A stretch of 64,000 bases of DNA from Chrysoperla carnea (lineage: Eukaryota; Arthropoda; Insecta; Neuroptera; Chrysopidae): positions 68,455,501 through 68,519,500 of the forward strand of contig NC_058341.1 in the NCBI RefSeq assembly GCF_905475395.1, read 5' to 3'. Under the pieces are notes generated by a model. The model ran no database searches, was not told the origin of the DNA, and was given only the letters and a program-made list of their open reading frames with translations. Of this stretch, positions 1 to 8,433 are shown in pieces. A program made the translations under genes and the position numbers. Each line of letters opens with the position of its first letter. The first letter of the stretch is position 1.

Positions 1-390
1 CTGGAAGTGCTGGCATCGATTTTATTGTCCCTACCATGACTACGCACACAACGACTAGAATCACCCAAATACATATATACAGTATTTTTTGAAACCGTTA
101 TTTTTGCATTGAATGACACCATGAGACGTTAAGTTGTAACAAAATTCTTTGATTTGTTTTTCGGGATGAAAACAATAACAGAAAAGTTAGATAATAAAAA
201 TAAAAGTGTTCGATCGTATGATAATGTATTTGAAATATTTATCATATAAGTACATACGTTTATTGACTGAAACAAATGACGTACACGTATGTATTATGTA
301 TTATATGTATAGAAAAATGGAACGAAATATCTATTTAATTTTCCATTTAACGCAAAATATTTTCTTCAGCATATGAAGTGAAAAAGAAAG
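1..390. other. host flank left of the Polinton
   Basis: AT-rich sequence with no long reading frame and no repeat that I can match elsewhere in the window. It ends at the 6-bp duplication that marks the insertion site. Confidence 0.6.
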
Positions 391-396
391 ACTATG
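391..396. repeat. left target-site duplication ACTATG
   Basis: ACTATG directly precedes the AGTAGAAG terminus and recurs at 14226-14231 directly after the CTTCTACT terminus. A 6-bp duplication next to AG...CT ends is the known insertion signature of Polinton/Maverick elements, whose integrase is retroviral-like. Confidence 0.9.
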
Positions 397-479
397 AGTA
401 GAAGAGTCAAGTCACTCCTGGCACAGTTTGACCTCAAGTAACCCCGGATGGTACACTTTTCAAAAAAGGGCAAACCTAG

Positions 480-1070
480 GTGAATGTTGGAAACCTCGGA
501 AGTTGGAGGGGATAGATGACGTCATTGACCAATAGTAAATCAAGATGGCGTTGGGAGGTGTGGTGGGGGTGAGGAATGACATAAACGGGGCTTGACCAAT
601 AGTGATGGGCGTGGTTGACAGGAGTGTGTTTCTTGGAAGTGGGGCTTAAAGGGGGCGGGGATTGGACGTTAGATGAGATAATCGAGCCCACTTTCAACCC
701 CAAAGAATGGTACACTTTTCCAAAAAGGGCAAACCTCGGTTGAATGCGAAGTTGGAGGGGGGACATCATTGACCAATAGTAGCGCTGTAAAAATCAAGAT
801 GGCGTCGGGAGGTGTGGTGGGGGAAGGAATGGCTGCCTAAGCATTGATGACGTCATTGGCTTTGACCAATAGTGGCGGAGAGTGAACAGGGGGGGAGGGA
901 CGTAAGGGCAAACCTAGGTGAATGTTGGAAACCTCGACATTGGCCAATAGTAAATCAAGATGGCGTCGGGAGGTGTGGTGGAGGAGAATAATGGCTGCCT
1001 AAGCATTGATGACGTCATTGGCTTTGACCAATAGTGGTGCTTGACGGGGAGTGAACGGGGGGCGGGACGT
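480..1070. promoter_or_regulatory. repeated CRE / CCAAT / YY1-like modules in left terminal repeat
   Basis: Three modules each combine a perfect palindrome TGACGTCA (517-524, 848-855, 1010-1017), a nearby CCAAT in the setting TTGACCAATAG, and AAGATGGCG (about 542-550, 796-804, 956-964). TGACGTCA is the consensus of CREB/ATF proteins, CCAAT of NF-Y, and AAGATGGCG the core of YY1/Pho sites. The motifs are seen directly; their use as a promoter, enhancer or replication-factor site is inference. Confidence 0.55.
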
Positions 1071-1079
1071 TGACATTAG

Positions 1080-2345
1080 TTAGCAATTTTCAAGAATATG
1101 TTAATTTGACCTTGAAAAATATTGTAATTTGACACTTTAAATATACATGATAAAATTCAAGATACGTGACCGGATGTTAATATTTTTTTTTATTGAGTCA
1201 GCATTGTAATATGACACTTGAAATTTACATAATAAAAATACATGTTCAAACTTGTTTGAATGGACTTTGATCTTAAAATAATTTCACACGTGTCAGCATT
1301 TTTCAAGAATATGTTAATTTGACCTTGAAAAATATGATATCATCATCTTGTAACAAGTTCAAACTTGTTTGAAATAATTTTACATGTGTCAAAACACGTG
1401 ACCGGATGCTAATATTTTTTTATGATTAGCAATGTAATATGACACTTGAACGTGTTAGATAATAATTTGCAAATCTGAATTCCAAGAAAAGAATATTATG
1501 AGTCAGCAATTTTCAAGAATATGTTGAAATAGATATCATCTAACCTTGAAAAATATTGTAATTTGACACTTTAAGTATACACGATAAAATTCAAGATACG
1601 TGACAGGATGTTAATATTTTTTTATGATTAAGCAATGTAATATGACACTTGAAATTTACATAATAAAAATACATGTTCAAACTTGTTTGAATGGACTTTG
1701 ATCTTAAAATAATTTTACACGTGTCAGCAATTTTCAAGAATATGTTAATTTGACCTTGAAAAATATGATATCATCATCTTGTAACAAGTTCAAACTTGTT
1801 TGAAATAATTTTACATGTGTCAAAACACGTGACCGGATATTAATATTTTTTATGATTAAGCAATGTAATATGACACTTGAAATTTACATAATAAAAATAC
1901 ATGTTCAAACTTGTTTGAATGGACTTTGATCTTAAAATAATTTTACACGTGTCAGCAATTTTCAAGAATATGTTAATTTGACCTTGAAAAATATGATATC
2001 ATCATCTTGTTACAAGTTCAAACTTGTTTGAAATAATTTTACATGTGTCAAAACACGTGACCGGATATTAATATTTTTTATGATTAAGCAATGTAATATG
2101 ACACTTGAAATTTACATAATAAAAATACATGTTCAAACTTGTTTGAATGGACTTTGATCTTAAAATAATTTTACACGTGTCAGCTATTCTCAAAAATATG
2201 TTGAAATAGATTTGACCTTGAAAAATATGATATCATCATCCTGTTACAAGTTCAAACTTGTTTGAATAAAAATACATGTTCAAACTTGTTTGAACATGCT
2301 TAAACTTGTTTGAATCGCATTAGATCTTAAAATAATTTTACGCAT
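1080..2345. repeat. about 229-bp subterminal tandem repeat, five to six units
   Basis: The anchor GTGACCGGAT (one copy GTGACAGGAT) recurs with its GAC at 1168, 1400, 1602, 1831 and 2059, a spacing of 202-232 bp. Each unit also carries the near-palindrome TTCAAACTTGTTTGAA, an ACACGTGTC or ACACGTGAC E-box-like core, ATATGATATCATCATC and AATTTACATAATAAAAATAC. A shorter array lies in the right arm and another copy at about 4480-5195. Confidence 0.85.
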
Positions 2346-2365
2346 GCTAGATAATAATTTCTGCT

Positions 2366-2433
2366 GGTGGGGGGGATTTTTGGAGTGGTGGTAATCATAT
2401 AAAAAAGGCGCTCGACATTACGGTAACATCAGT
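2366..2433 (+). promoter_or_regulatory. core promoter of the 126-aa gene
   Basis: GGTGGGGGG and GTGGTGG (2366-2391) precede TATAAAA (2398-2404), and an arthropod-type initiator TCAGT lies at 2429-2433. The TATA to initiator spacing of about 33 bp is near the usual value. The first ATG downstream is the start of the 126-aa gene at 2464. GTGGTGGGG-like strings also precede the 141-aa gene and the polymerase gene. Confidence 0.6.
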
Positions 2434-2463
2434 TTTCATTAAATATTCATAATATTAATCAAA

Positions 2464-2844
2464 ATGAATAGAGCAGAATTAAAATTATTAGATAGTTGTT
2501 TAGTGCGACCATGCATAAAAATGGACGACTTGCCACTGAAAAAAAAATTAAAAATACTAAAAATGGAGCGGATTCTAACGATACATGGGCCATCAATAAA
2601 AGTTTTACTGGATATAAGCCTAGATGGTACAGAAAACGAGGGAGTTTTTCTACCATCTAGGTTTGCAGTGTTGACGGACAACATGATTAAATTATTTAAC
2701 ACAAAACCGGGGTATTTGAGGGTGGAGGAGAAAATTGGAAGAAGTCACCAACTGAGACTGCGCCTATTCGAAGACGATGGTGATAGTGATGATGATGACT
2801 ATGTTCAAGAACATCAAAATTTTAACAAATCATTCCTATATTGA
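2464..2844 (+). CDS. 126-aa Polinton accessory protein, possibly a ssDNA-binding type
   Basis: Complete frame from the first ATG after a TATA/initiator promoter. It has no signal peptide or membrane segment. The N-terminal half is basic (KKKLKILK near residues 26-33), the middle holds a VFLPSRF segment (about residues 60-66) followed by a TDN motif, and the C-terminus is acidic (DDGDSDDDD, about 105-113). The LP-R-F block after a hydrophobic strand resembles small OB-fold-like single-strand-binding proteins encoded by some arthropod viruses and transposons. That is a resemblance by eye, not an identification. AATAAA at 2939-2944 follows. The gene is undamaged beside the left terminal repeat while the packaging genes have decayed, which suggests selection or youth. 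Confidence 0.6.
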   Translation: MNRAELKLLDSCLVRPCIKMDDLPLKKKLKILKMERILTIHGPSIKVLLDISLDGTENEGVFLPSRFAVLTDNMIKLFNTKPGYLRVEEKIGRSHQLRLRLFEDDGDSDDDDYVQEHQNFNKSFLY

Positions 2845-2938
2845 ATTTTATTACTGCAAGATATATATATTTTATTGTTATTGTTATAAAAAAATTGTAA
2901 AGTTTATGTTTTTGATATTTTAAAAAAAAATAATACTA

Positions 2939-2944
2939 AATAAA
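2939..2944 (+). terminator. polyadenylation signal AATAAA for the 126-aa gene
   Basis: AATAAA lies 95 bases after the stop codon and only 2 bases before the ATG of the next gene, so the two transcription units are tightly packed. Confidence 0.4.
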
Positions 2945-2946
2945 TT

Positions 2947-3619
2947 ATGGATATTTTTGTAAAAAATGGTGTTTATTTTAATTCATTACAATTATGGGGT
3001 ACAATGTCGCTACAAAATCATATTGATCTGTTTCAAAATTCGGAGATGATTTACCCAGAATATTTTAATGTGAGTATTGTTTGATAAGATCTGTTTAGAA
3101 AATTGTAGCCAAATATTTTTATAGATGGAATTTTATCAACTTATGGAGGCATGTCGTTGGAGTATACCTACAAAGTTAATCGACACATTACGGTATTCTT
3201 ATTTAGAAGTTGATGATTGCTTTCATATTGCTGCATTCATAGTAAGAAATTGTTTGGATGCAATCTTATTTGTAAATTATGCGAAAAAGTTCAACTACTT
3301 TAAAAGAGATTTCAATCAGTTTGAAATATTACTAAATGAATGTTGTGATGATCTTACTCATGGAAGTAACTTGAGAAAAAATTGGGGTACATACGATATT
3401 CGCCGAAAACAATGGATTGGTGATAGTGCTAGACATGATGAGAGAATGTTTTTATGGTATGAACAAATAGATCCTAAAATTCTCTGTAGAATGCTATACC
3501 AACAAATGGATGGTGGAAATATACCGAAATGGTTCGAGCCATGGATATGTGCTACAAATTGTAATGAAATTGACAGATGTGATTGTGGAAGAAATAGTGA
3601 TGATCATGATTGTATATAG
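2947..3619 (+). CDS. 205-aa unrecognised Polinton protein, two exons (2947..3069, 3125..3619)
   Basis: The second exon is an open frame of 164 codons starting with an ATG directly after an acceptor (TTTTTATAG at 3116-3124). Upstream, ATG at 2947 opens 41 codons ending at a GTGAGT donor (3070). Joining them removes a 55-nt intron in phase 0, the same size as the introns of the polymerase gene, and gives 205 residues. If unspliced, translation from the ATG at 3125 gives 164 residues. The protein is rich in aromatic residues and ends in a cysteine-rich acidic tail with C-N-x4-CDCG and DDHDC, possibly metal-binding. No signal peptide is evident, and I recognise no family. AATAAA occurs at about 3622 and 3682. 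Confidence 0.55.
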
Positions 3620-4027
3620 AAATAAAAACATGAATGTAATTGTCTATGATAAGTTTTTTTTAAAAATGTGTTTGTATTTACAATAAAAAACACCTATAAT
3701 TTAATTAATCATTGTTTTGTTTTATCTATGAAATGACCTCACCACCTTATTTTCAGGTTATAAATACACCTTGTTTGTGATAATTATATTCGCACCATCA
3801 AGTAATTTTGAGTAATAAACATGAATCAAAAAACATTTGTATTACAACAATATTTTTATATTGTTTTGTGTTAGTTAAAAATTGCTTCAATAAAATTTCA
3901 TGAACATAGTCTAATATATATTCATATTAAAAAATACATTTCCTTTTTTAAAACACAAATATGTTCACAAAAGCGGTCCACTATGACAAAATTTTTTTGT
4001 TACAAGTATGTTCACAAAAACTTTCCA
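3620..4027 (+). other. gene-free stretch with an orphan promoter-like site
   Basis: After polyadenylation signals of the 205-aa gene, TATAAATA (3759-3766) is followed by ATCAAGT at about 3797 and then an ATG at 3821 that opens only 17 codons. It looks like the promoter and start of a gene whose body is gone. Near 3955-4030 are two copies of a TAGTGGA...GAACATA motif that belong to the inverted repeat around the integrase remnants. Confidence 0.35.
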
Positions 4028-4232
4028 CTATAAAAGGAGACTTTTTTTATCAATATATGAATCATGTAAAGAGTCGAACCCTAACCACCTGACTTTAACG
4101 TTAGATCCATGTTTAGCTAAGACCTTTTCCACTAAATAAATGTTTGGATCGTGAACTTTTTGTAATTCTTCAGCATAGAAACCACCCTTTATATCTTCGT
4201 TGTTGTAATCCTTCAATAAATATGTTCTTGGG
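3955..4232 (-). repeat. left arm of internal inverted repeat
   Basis: The reverse complement matches 7497-7775: chromodomain-coding sequence followed by two tandem copies of a motif with TAGTGGACCG and GAACATACTTGT. The arms face each other across about 3.3 kb. Confidence 0.7.
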
Positions 4233-4246
4233 TTTGTAAGTTTCAC
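4028..4246 (-). pseudogene. INT: integrase C-terminal chromodomain remnant, copy 1
   Basis: Open frame of 72 codons. Its product has the YLVEKVL...VKVRWLGFDSLHDSYID pattern of the chromodomain at the C-terminus of Polinton retroviral-like integrases, preceded by the usual GGFYAEELQK linker. The aromatic WLGF segment is kept. The zinc-binding and DDE catalytic parts are absent upstream, where the sequence turns into AT-rich repeat. It cannot integrate DNA by itself. A small chromodomain-only protein from this frame is conceivable but has no promoter I can see. Confidence 0.8.
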
Positions 4247-4469
4247 CTCGTGAATGGTGAATATTTCTGGTAACTACTCCGATTTTATAAGTTTTTGTTA
4301 AAAACTACTCCGATTTTATAAGTTTTTTAACAAAATTGATTTGATAACTGCTTTAATACTCTGATTTTTTCAATTTTTTTAATAAAATTGTTTTTATATC
4401 TGCTTTAATACTCTGATTTCTCAGTTCATATCTGGTTCATATCCAAATCTAACGGGACAGGAGAAAGAG
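4247..4469. repeat. AT-rich stretch with a short duplication
   Basis: A segment with ACTACTCCGATTTTATAAG occurs twice (about 4274-4292 and 4304-4322), and CTGCTTTAATACTCTGATTT also occurs twice nearby. No gene. Confidence 0.5.
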
Positions 4470-5195
4470 AATTCTCAAGAATATGTTGAAATAAATAACA
4501 TCTAACCTTGAAAAATATTGTAATTTGACACTTTAAATATACATGATAAAATTCAAGACACGTGACCGGATGTTTATTTTTTTTTTATGTTGAAATAGAT
4601 AACATCTAACCTTGAAAAATATGATATCATCATCCTGTTACAAGTTCAAACTTGTTTTAATCGACTTAAAATAATTTTACACGTGACCGGATGCTAATAT
4701 TTTTTTATGATTAAGCAATGTAATATGACACTTGAACGTGTTAGATAATAATTTGCAAATCTGAATTCCAAGAAAAGAATATTATGAGTCAGCAATTTTC
4801 AAGAATATGTTGAAATAGATTTGACCTTGAAAAATATAATATCATCATCTTGTAACAAGTTCAAACTTGTTTGAAATAATTTTATATGTGTCAAAACACG
4901 TGATCGGATATTAATATTTTTTTATGATTAAGCAATGTAATATGACACTTGAAATTTACATAATAAAAATACATGTTCAAACTTGTTTGAATGGACTTTG
5001 ATCTTAAAATAATTTTACACGTGTCAGCTATTCTCAAAAATATGTTGAAATAGATTTGACCTTGAAAAATATGATATCATCATCCTGTTACAAGTTCAAA
5101 CTTGTTTGAATAAAAATACATGTTCAAACTTGTTTGAACATGTTTAAACTTGTTTGAATCGCATTAGATCTTAAAATAATTTTACACGTGTTATG
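4470..5195 (+). repeat. internal copy of the subterminal repeat array
   Basis: Same elements and orientation as 1480-2345: GTGACCGGATG, GTTCAAACTTGTTTGAA, ACTTGAACGTGTTAG, TGACACTTGAAATTTACATA. An element should carry this array only at its ends, so an internal copy suggests that the end of a second Polinton, or a duplicated left arm, lies inside. Confidence 0.8.
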
Positions 5196-5340
5196 AGATT
5201 AGAATAAAGGTTTTATTTAATAAAAATCTTATAAATATTTTTTTTTTATTTATTAATGATTAAAATTTACATTTTAAAAAAAATTTACAGAAAAAAATTA
5301 TTATTATGAATCTGAAAAAACACACAAAGTATTGGTGACA
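5196..5340. other. AT-rich spacer before the ATPase remnant
   Basis: Low-complexity A/T with no frame. It borders the 3' end of the broken ATPase. Confidence 0.4.
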
Positions 5341-5998
5341 CTACAGTTCAATAAATTCATCAAATCCATTCCTATAACGACCTGCATTCATAGAGAAATT
5401 TTTCATTATTACAACAAATCCATTTGGTGAACTCCAACAATGTCGATATAAATCATGAAATTTTTGAAAATTCATATCAGAGCCAACATGATTGTAGAAT
5501 ATGTGTTTTAGATTCATTTCATCCGTTTTGAATAGCACCAAGCAATTAACATTGCCCCTTATGTTATGCTTTAGAACACGTGCGTAGCTCTGACATAGGT
5601 AGAAACAATCAATTTTTCGATGACGATCCATACTAAAGTATTCTCTACTTCTCTGTTGTGAATGACAGCTCACATCATCAAAAATGAAAAGACTTTTTTC
5701 TCGAGCTTCATTCAGACTAGGAATTTCACTAGTATCACTAAGTGGAAAAATAGCCAACCCCTTCCACTAATTTTAAAGTCTCTTCTAGTAATTGATATTT
5801 CGGTTAGTAATCAGATTTACTGTAAACATAAATGTTTTCAAAGTGTAAACCATTTTCATCTTAAATTAAATTCAACATAACATTGGTTTTACCACAACCA
5901 CTAGGGCCACATATTATTGTTCATAGTGAATCTGAAAATAGACGACCATGATATGTTTGTGTGTCTGTATTTTCTGGTAATAAACACCCAGAGCGGGT
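5341..5998 (-). pseudogene. ATP: A32/FtsK-HerA-type genome-packaging ATPase, broken
   Basis: The Walker A loop GPSGCGKTN is encoded at about 5908-5882 (-), preceded by a LLPENTDTQTYHG stretch (about 5985-5945). Walker B is LFIFDDV in the long downstream frame (5757-5341), followed by REYFS, FYLCQSYARV and the C-terminal GRYRNGFDEFI. Together these are the Polinton/adintovirus relative of vaccinia A32, which pumps DNA into capsids. It is dead: in-frame stops at 5923-5921, 5863-5861 and 5806-5804, and a frameshift near 5765 just before the long frame. The 138-codon frame alone lacks the nucleotide-binding loop. Confidence 0.9.
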
Positions 5999-6010
5999 TG
6001 TTGTTTATGA

Positions 6011-6250
6011 AAATGCAATGTAACTAAGACTAAAATTTCAATACAACCCAGAGCACTTTACGATACAGATCTACATGCGTATGCTAAACAATTTAAAATT
6101 CCGTATTTTTGTAGTGTTTTTATGTGTGACACCCTACCTAAAAGATCATATAAATATGAAACAGGAATTATCAACCATGATGTATCCAAAAATAGTGTTG
6201 CACACTGTACGGTATATAAAAAGTATAAACTGCAAGCTTTGGTAACTTAA
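6011..6250 (+). pseudogene. PRO: adenovirus-type maturation protease, N-terminal fragment
   Basis: An open stretch with no clear ATG, ending in TAA at 6248-6250, encodes KIPYFCSVFMCDTLPKRSY and then a GII...VAHCTVYKK segment. This matches the front half of the adenovirus-like cysteine protease of Polintons, which cleaves capsid proteins; the histidine sits where the catalytic His is expected. The second half, with the catalytic Cys, is missing. It abuts the ATPase remnant in the opposite orientation. Assignment is by pattern, so moderately sure. Confidence 0.65.
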
Positions 6251-6319
6251 AGCCATCATAGGAAATAATTAAATATTTTTACATCATAAAAGGCGGTGTG
6301 TAGTTAATAACAGAATACC

Positions 6320-6382
<63 letters not shown>

Positions 6383-6597
6383 TGCGTCGAATTTTTAACA
6401 CAATCCTGAATAAATTCTTTCTCAAGATGATTTTTTGCATGATTGCAGTTTATAAATGTATTTTGTTTTAATATAAAATTATAATTTTTTTAAATAAAAT
6501 TTTTTTATCTAATCTATAGTACAAGTTGATTTATTATATTCAATATAAAGAGCATATTATATGGGTTGATTGATGATGCTTGTTAGATTTGAAAACC
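6251..6597. repeat. spacer with (TA)n microsatellite
   Basis: A pure TA run covers about 6323-6379. The flanks are AT-rich and have no recognisable gene. Confidence 0.7.
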
Positions 6598-6835
6598 AGA
6601 CCTCTTTCTAAACAGGTCTGTATCTAAACAGGTCTCTTTCTAAACAGGTCTCTTTCTAAACAGGTCTGTTTCTAAACAGGTCTCTTTCTAAACAGGTCTG
6701 TTTCTAAACAGGTCTCTTTCTAAACAGGTCTATATCTAAACAGGTCTCTTTCTAAACAGGTCTGTTTCTAAACAGGTCAAAACCAGTATTAAACAGGTCA
6801 AAACCAGTATTAAACAGTTTTTTCAACCTAGTATT
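6598..6835 (+). repeat. TAAACAGGTC minisatellite
   Basis: A unit of about 16 bp, TCTAAACAGGTCTCTT with variants, repeats about ten times, then changes to a unit of about 20 bp containing AAACCAGTATTAAACAGGTC. The latter unit reappears inverted at 7291-7490. Confidence 0.85.
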
Positions 6836-6837
6836 GA

Positions 6838-6838
<1 letters not shown>

Positions 6839-6903
<65 letters not shown>
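6839..6903. repeat. poly(T) tract
   Basis: About 64 consecutive T. It lies between two halves of an inverted minisatellite arrangement. Confidence 0.95.
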
Positions 6904-6904
<1 letters not shown>

Positions 6905-7056
6905 ATTCCAATAGTGATCGTAATATAATAATTGATAAATTAAGAAGACTACATTCTACAAACATCAGAAGAGAAATACTATCTATAATCCATTACTTGA
7001 AGAAAACAAATATAATTAAATAACAAGTTTATAATAACTTTATCAAAAATTAAAAA
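6904..7056. other. AT-rich unique spacer
   Basis: No frame and no repeat seen. Confidence 0.4.
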
Positions 7057-7290
7057 GCCGGAGTAAAATCGGTGAAAGCCGGAGTAAAATCGGCGAAAGT
7101 CGGAGTAAAACCGGAGTAAAATCGGCGAAAGTCGGAGTAAAATCGGTGAAAGCCGGAGTAAAACCGGAGTAAAATCGGCGAAAGTCGGAGCAAAATCGGT
7201 GAAAACTGGAGTAAAACCGGAGTAAAATCGGCGAAAGTCGGAGCAAAATCGGTGAAAACCGGAGTAAAACCAGAGTAAAATCAGCGAAAG
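7057..7290 (+). repeat. CGGAGTAAAATCGG minisatellite
   Basis: A compound unit built from CGGAGTAAAATCGGCGAAAG, CGGAGTAAAATCGGTGAAAG and CGGAGTAAAAC runs across about 230 bp. The open frame on the minus strand here only reflects the repeat. Confidence 0.85.
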
Positions 7291-7490
7291 TCTGTATCTG
7301 TTTAATACTGGTTTTAACCTGTTTAATACTGGTTTTGACCTGTTTAATACTGGTCTGTATCTGTTTAATACTGGTCTGTATCTGTTTAATACTGGTTATA
7401 ACCTGTTTAATACTGGTTTTGACCTGTTTAATACGGGTCTGTATCTGTTTAATACTGGATTTAACCTGTTTAATATTGGTCTGTATCTGC
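7291..7490 (-). repeat. CTGTTTAATACTGGT minisatellite, inverted to 6780-6835
   Basis: A unit of about 20-22 bp, CTGTTTAATACTGGTTTTGA with a TCTGTATCTG variant, repeats about nine times. Its reverse complement is the AAACCAGTATTAAACAGGTC unit of the first minisatellite. Confidence 0.85.
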
Positions 7491-7496
7491 TTACAA

Positions 7497-7690
7497 ACCC
7501 AAGAACATATCTACTAAAGGACTACAACAACGATGATATAAAGGGTGGTTTCTATGCCGAAGAATTACAAAAAGTTCACGATCCAAACATTTATTTAGTG
7601 GAAAAGGTCTTAGCTAAACGTGGATCCAAAGTTAAAGTCCGGTTAGGGTACGACTCTTTACACAATTCATATATTGACAAAAAAGTCTTA
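7497..7690 (+). pseudogene. INT: integrase C-terminal chromodomain remnant, copy 2
   Basis: A frame entered from a minisatellite encodes the same tail as the minus-strand copy at 4028-4246 with a few substitutions. It lacks three bases in the conserved WLG segment, so the tryptophan is absent (VKVRLGYDS). It has no start codon and no catalytic core. The homologous block extends past the stop into the TAGTGGACCG repeats (to about 7775). Confidence 0.8.
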
Positions 7691-7775
7691 TTTTATAGTG
7701 GACCGTTTTTATGAACATACTTGTAACAATAAAAAATTTGTCATAGTGGACCGCTTTTGTGAACATACTTGTGAT
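7497..7775 (+). repeat. right arm of internal inverted repeat
   Basis: Pairs with 3955-4232 on the other strand. Divergence of several percent shows the duplication is not recent. Confidence 0.7.
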
Positions 7776-7846
7776 TTATAAAAAAAAAATAAAAAATATC
7801 ACATTGTAAAAATATTATTTTTATTGTAAAATTTTATCTCTAACAT

Positions 7847-8021
7847 ATAAAAACAGAGTTGTATTATAATAATATTTAAAAAATATATATTTATAAATTA
7901 TCGAAAATACATTATAATTATTATTCTGAAAAGTATAAAACAGAGTTGTATTATAATAATATTTAAAAAATATATATTTATAAATTATCGAAAATACATT
8001 ATAATTATTATTCTGAAAAGT
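7847..8021. repeat. 87-bp tandem duplication
   Basis: A block with AAAACAGAGTTGTATTATAA to CTGAAAAGT occurs twice in direct repeat with a period of 87 bp. The second copy contains the last codons and stop of the 141-aa gene. Confidence 0.85.
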
Positions 8022-8433
8022 GTCCATTGTCATCATCATCATCTTTCTTCATAAGATAATTTTCAGTCATTTCTTTCACTTGAACATAGTCGGATAACTC
8101 GTTTGATGTAAATACACTGTAGTAAGATTGTTCAAAAATGGATAGTCCTACAATTCCATCTGTTTGTCCAGAGTGGATATTTTTTAAAATCCAGTTCCAA
8201 ATTTGTTTGTCTTCATCGTCTGACGATGGGGAAAATTTCACTTCTAAGTCCATTTGTTCTACCTTATCAATAAGGTAGTTTAAAGTTTCCGGTCGACCAC
8301 ATTTAATTGCCATATTAACTAATGTTTTAAAATACTTTGTTAACACATTGTTTAAAGTACTTAAACTACAATTATCTTTAATCATATTAACAATACAGTT
8401 GTTATCACTATTATGATTACCAAAGTCTTGCAT
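8008..8433 (-). CDS. 141-aa unrecognised acidic Polinton protein
   Basis: Complete frame. Residues about 37-57 (LVNMAIKCGRPETLNYLIDK) look like the helix pair of one ankyrin-type repeat, which alone is weak evidence. The C-terminus is strongly acidic (KKDDDDDNGHFSE). No signal peptide or membrane segment. It lies downstream of the polymerase on the same strand with about 240 bp between. Its upstream region has a GTGGTGGGGG string like those before the other element genes, but no clear TATA box. Family unknown. Confidence 0.55.
   Translation of the reverse strand: MQDFGNHNSDNNCIVNMIKDNCSLSTLNNVLTKYFKTLVNMAIKCGRPETLNYLIDKVEQMDLEVKFSPSSDDEDKQIWNWILKNIHSGQTDGIVGLSIFEQSYYSVFTSNELSDYVQVKEMTENYLMKKDDDDDNGHFSE

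Larger units (their letters stand above)
397..2345 (+). repeat. left terminal inverted repeat with subterminal tandem array
   Basis: The reverse complement of the right end matches this arm from the terminal AGTAGAAGAGTCA inward, including CACAGTTTGACCTCAAGTAA and GGGCAAACCTAGGTGAATG. The outer part (about 397-1080) is GC-richer with short modules; the inner part (about 1080-2345) is AT-rich tandem repeats. It is longer than the right arm (about 1.95 against 1.2 kb), mainly through tandem copy number. Short reading frames crossing it are by-products of the repeats. Confidence 0.9.

Noticed and set aside
476..769. 97-codon frame in the left terminal repeat (and 13835-14204 on the right)
   Set aside because: It follows the repeated CRE/CCAAT modules, appears in several frames at both ends, and has no promoter or family resemblance.
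6598..6835. CRISPR-like array
   Set aside because: Units are contiguous without unique spacers: a minisatellite in an animal genome.
7043..7517. Repeat proteins encoded on either strand
   Set aside because: Both follow minisatellite units; no start context or conservation can be argued.
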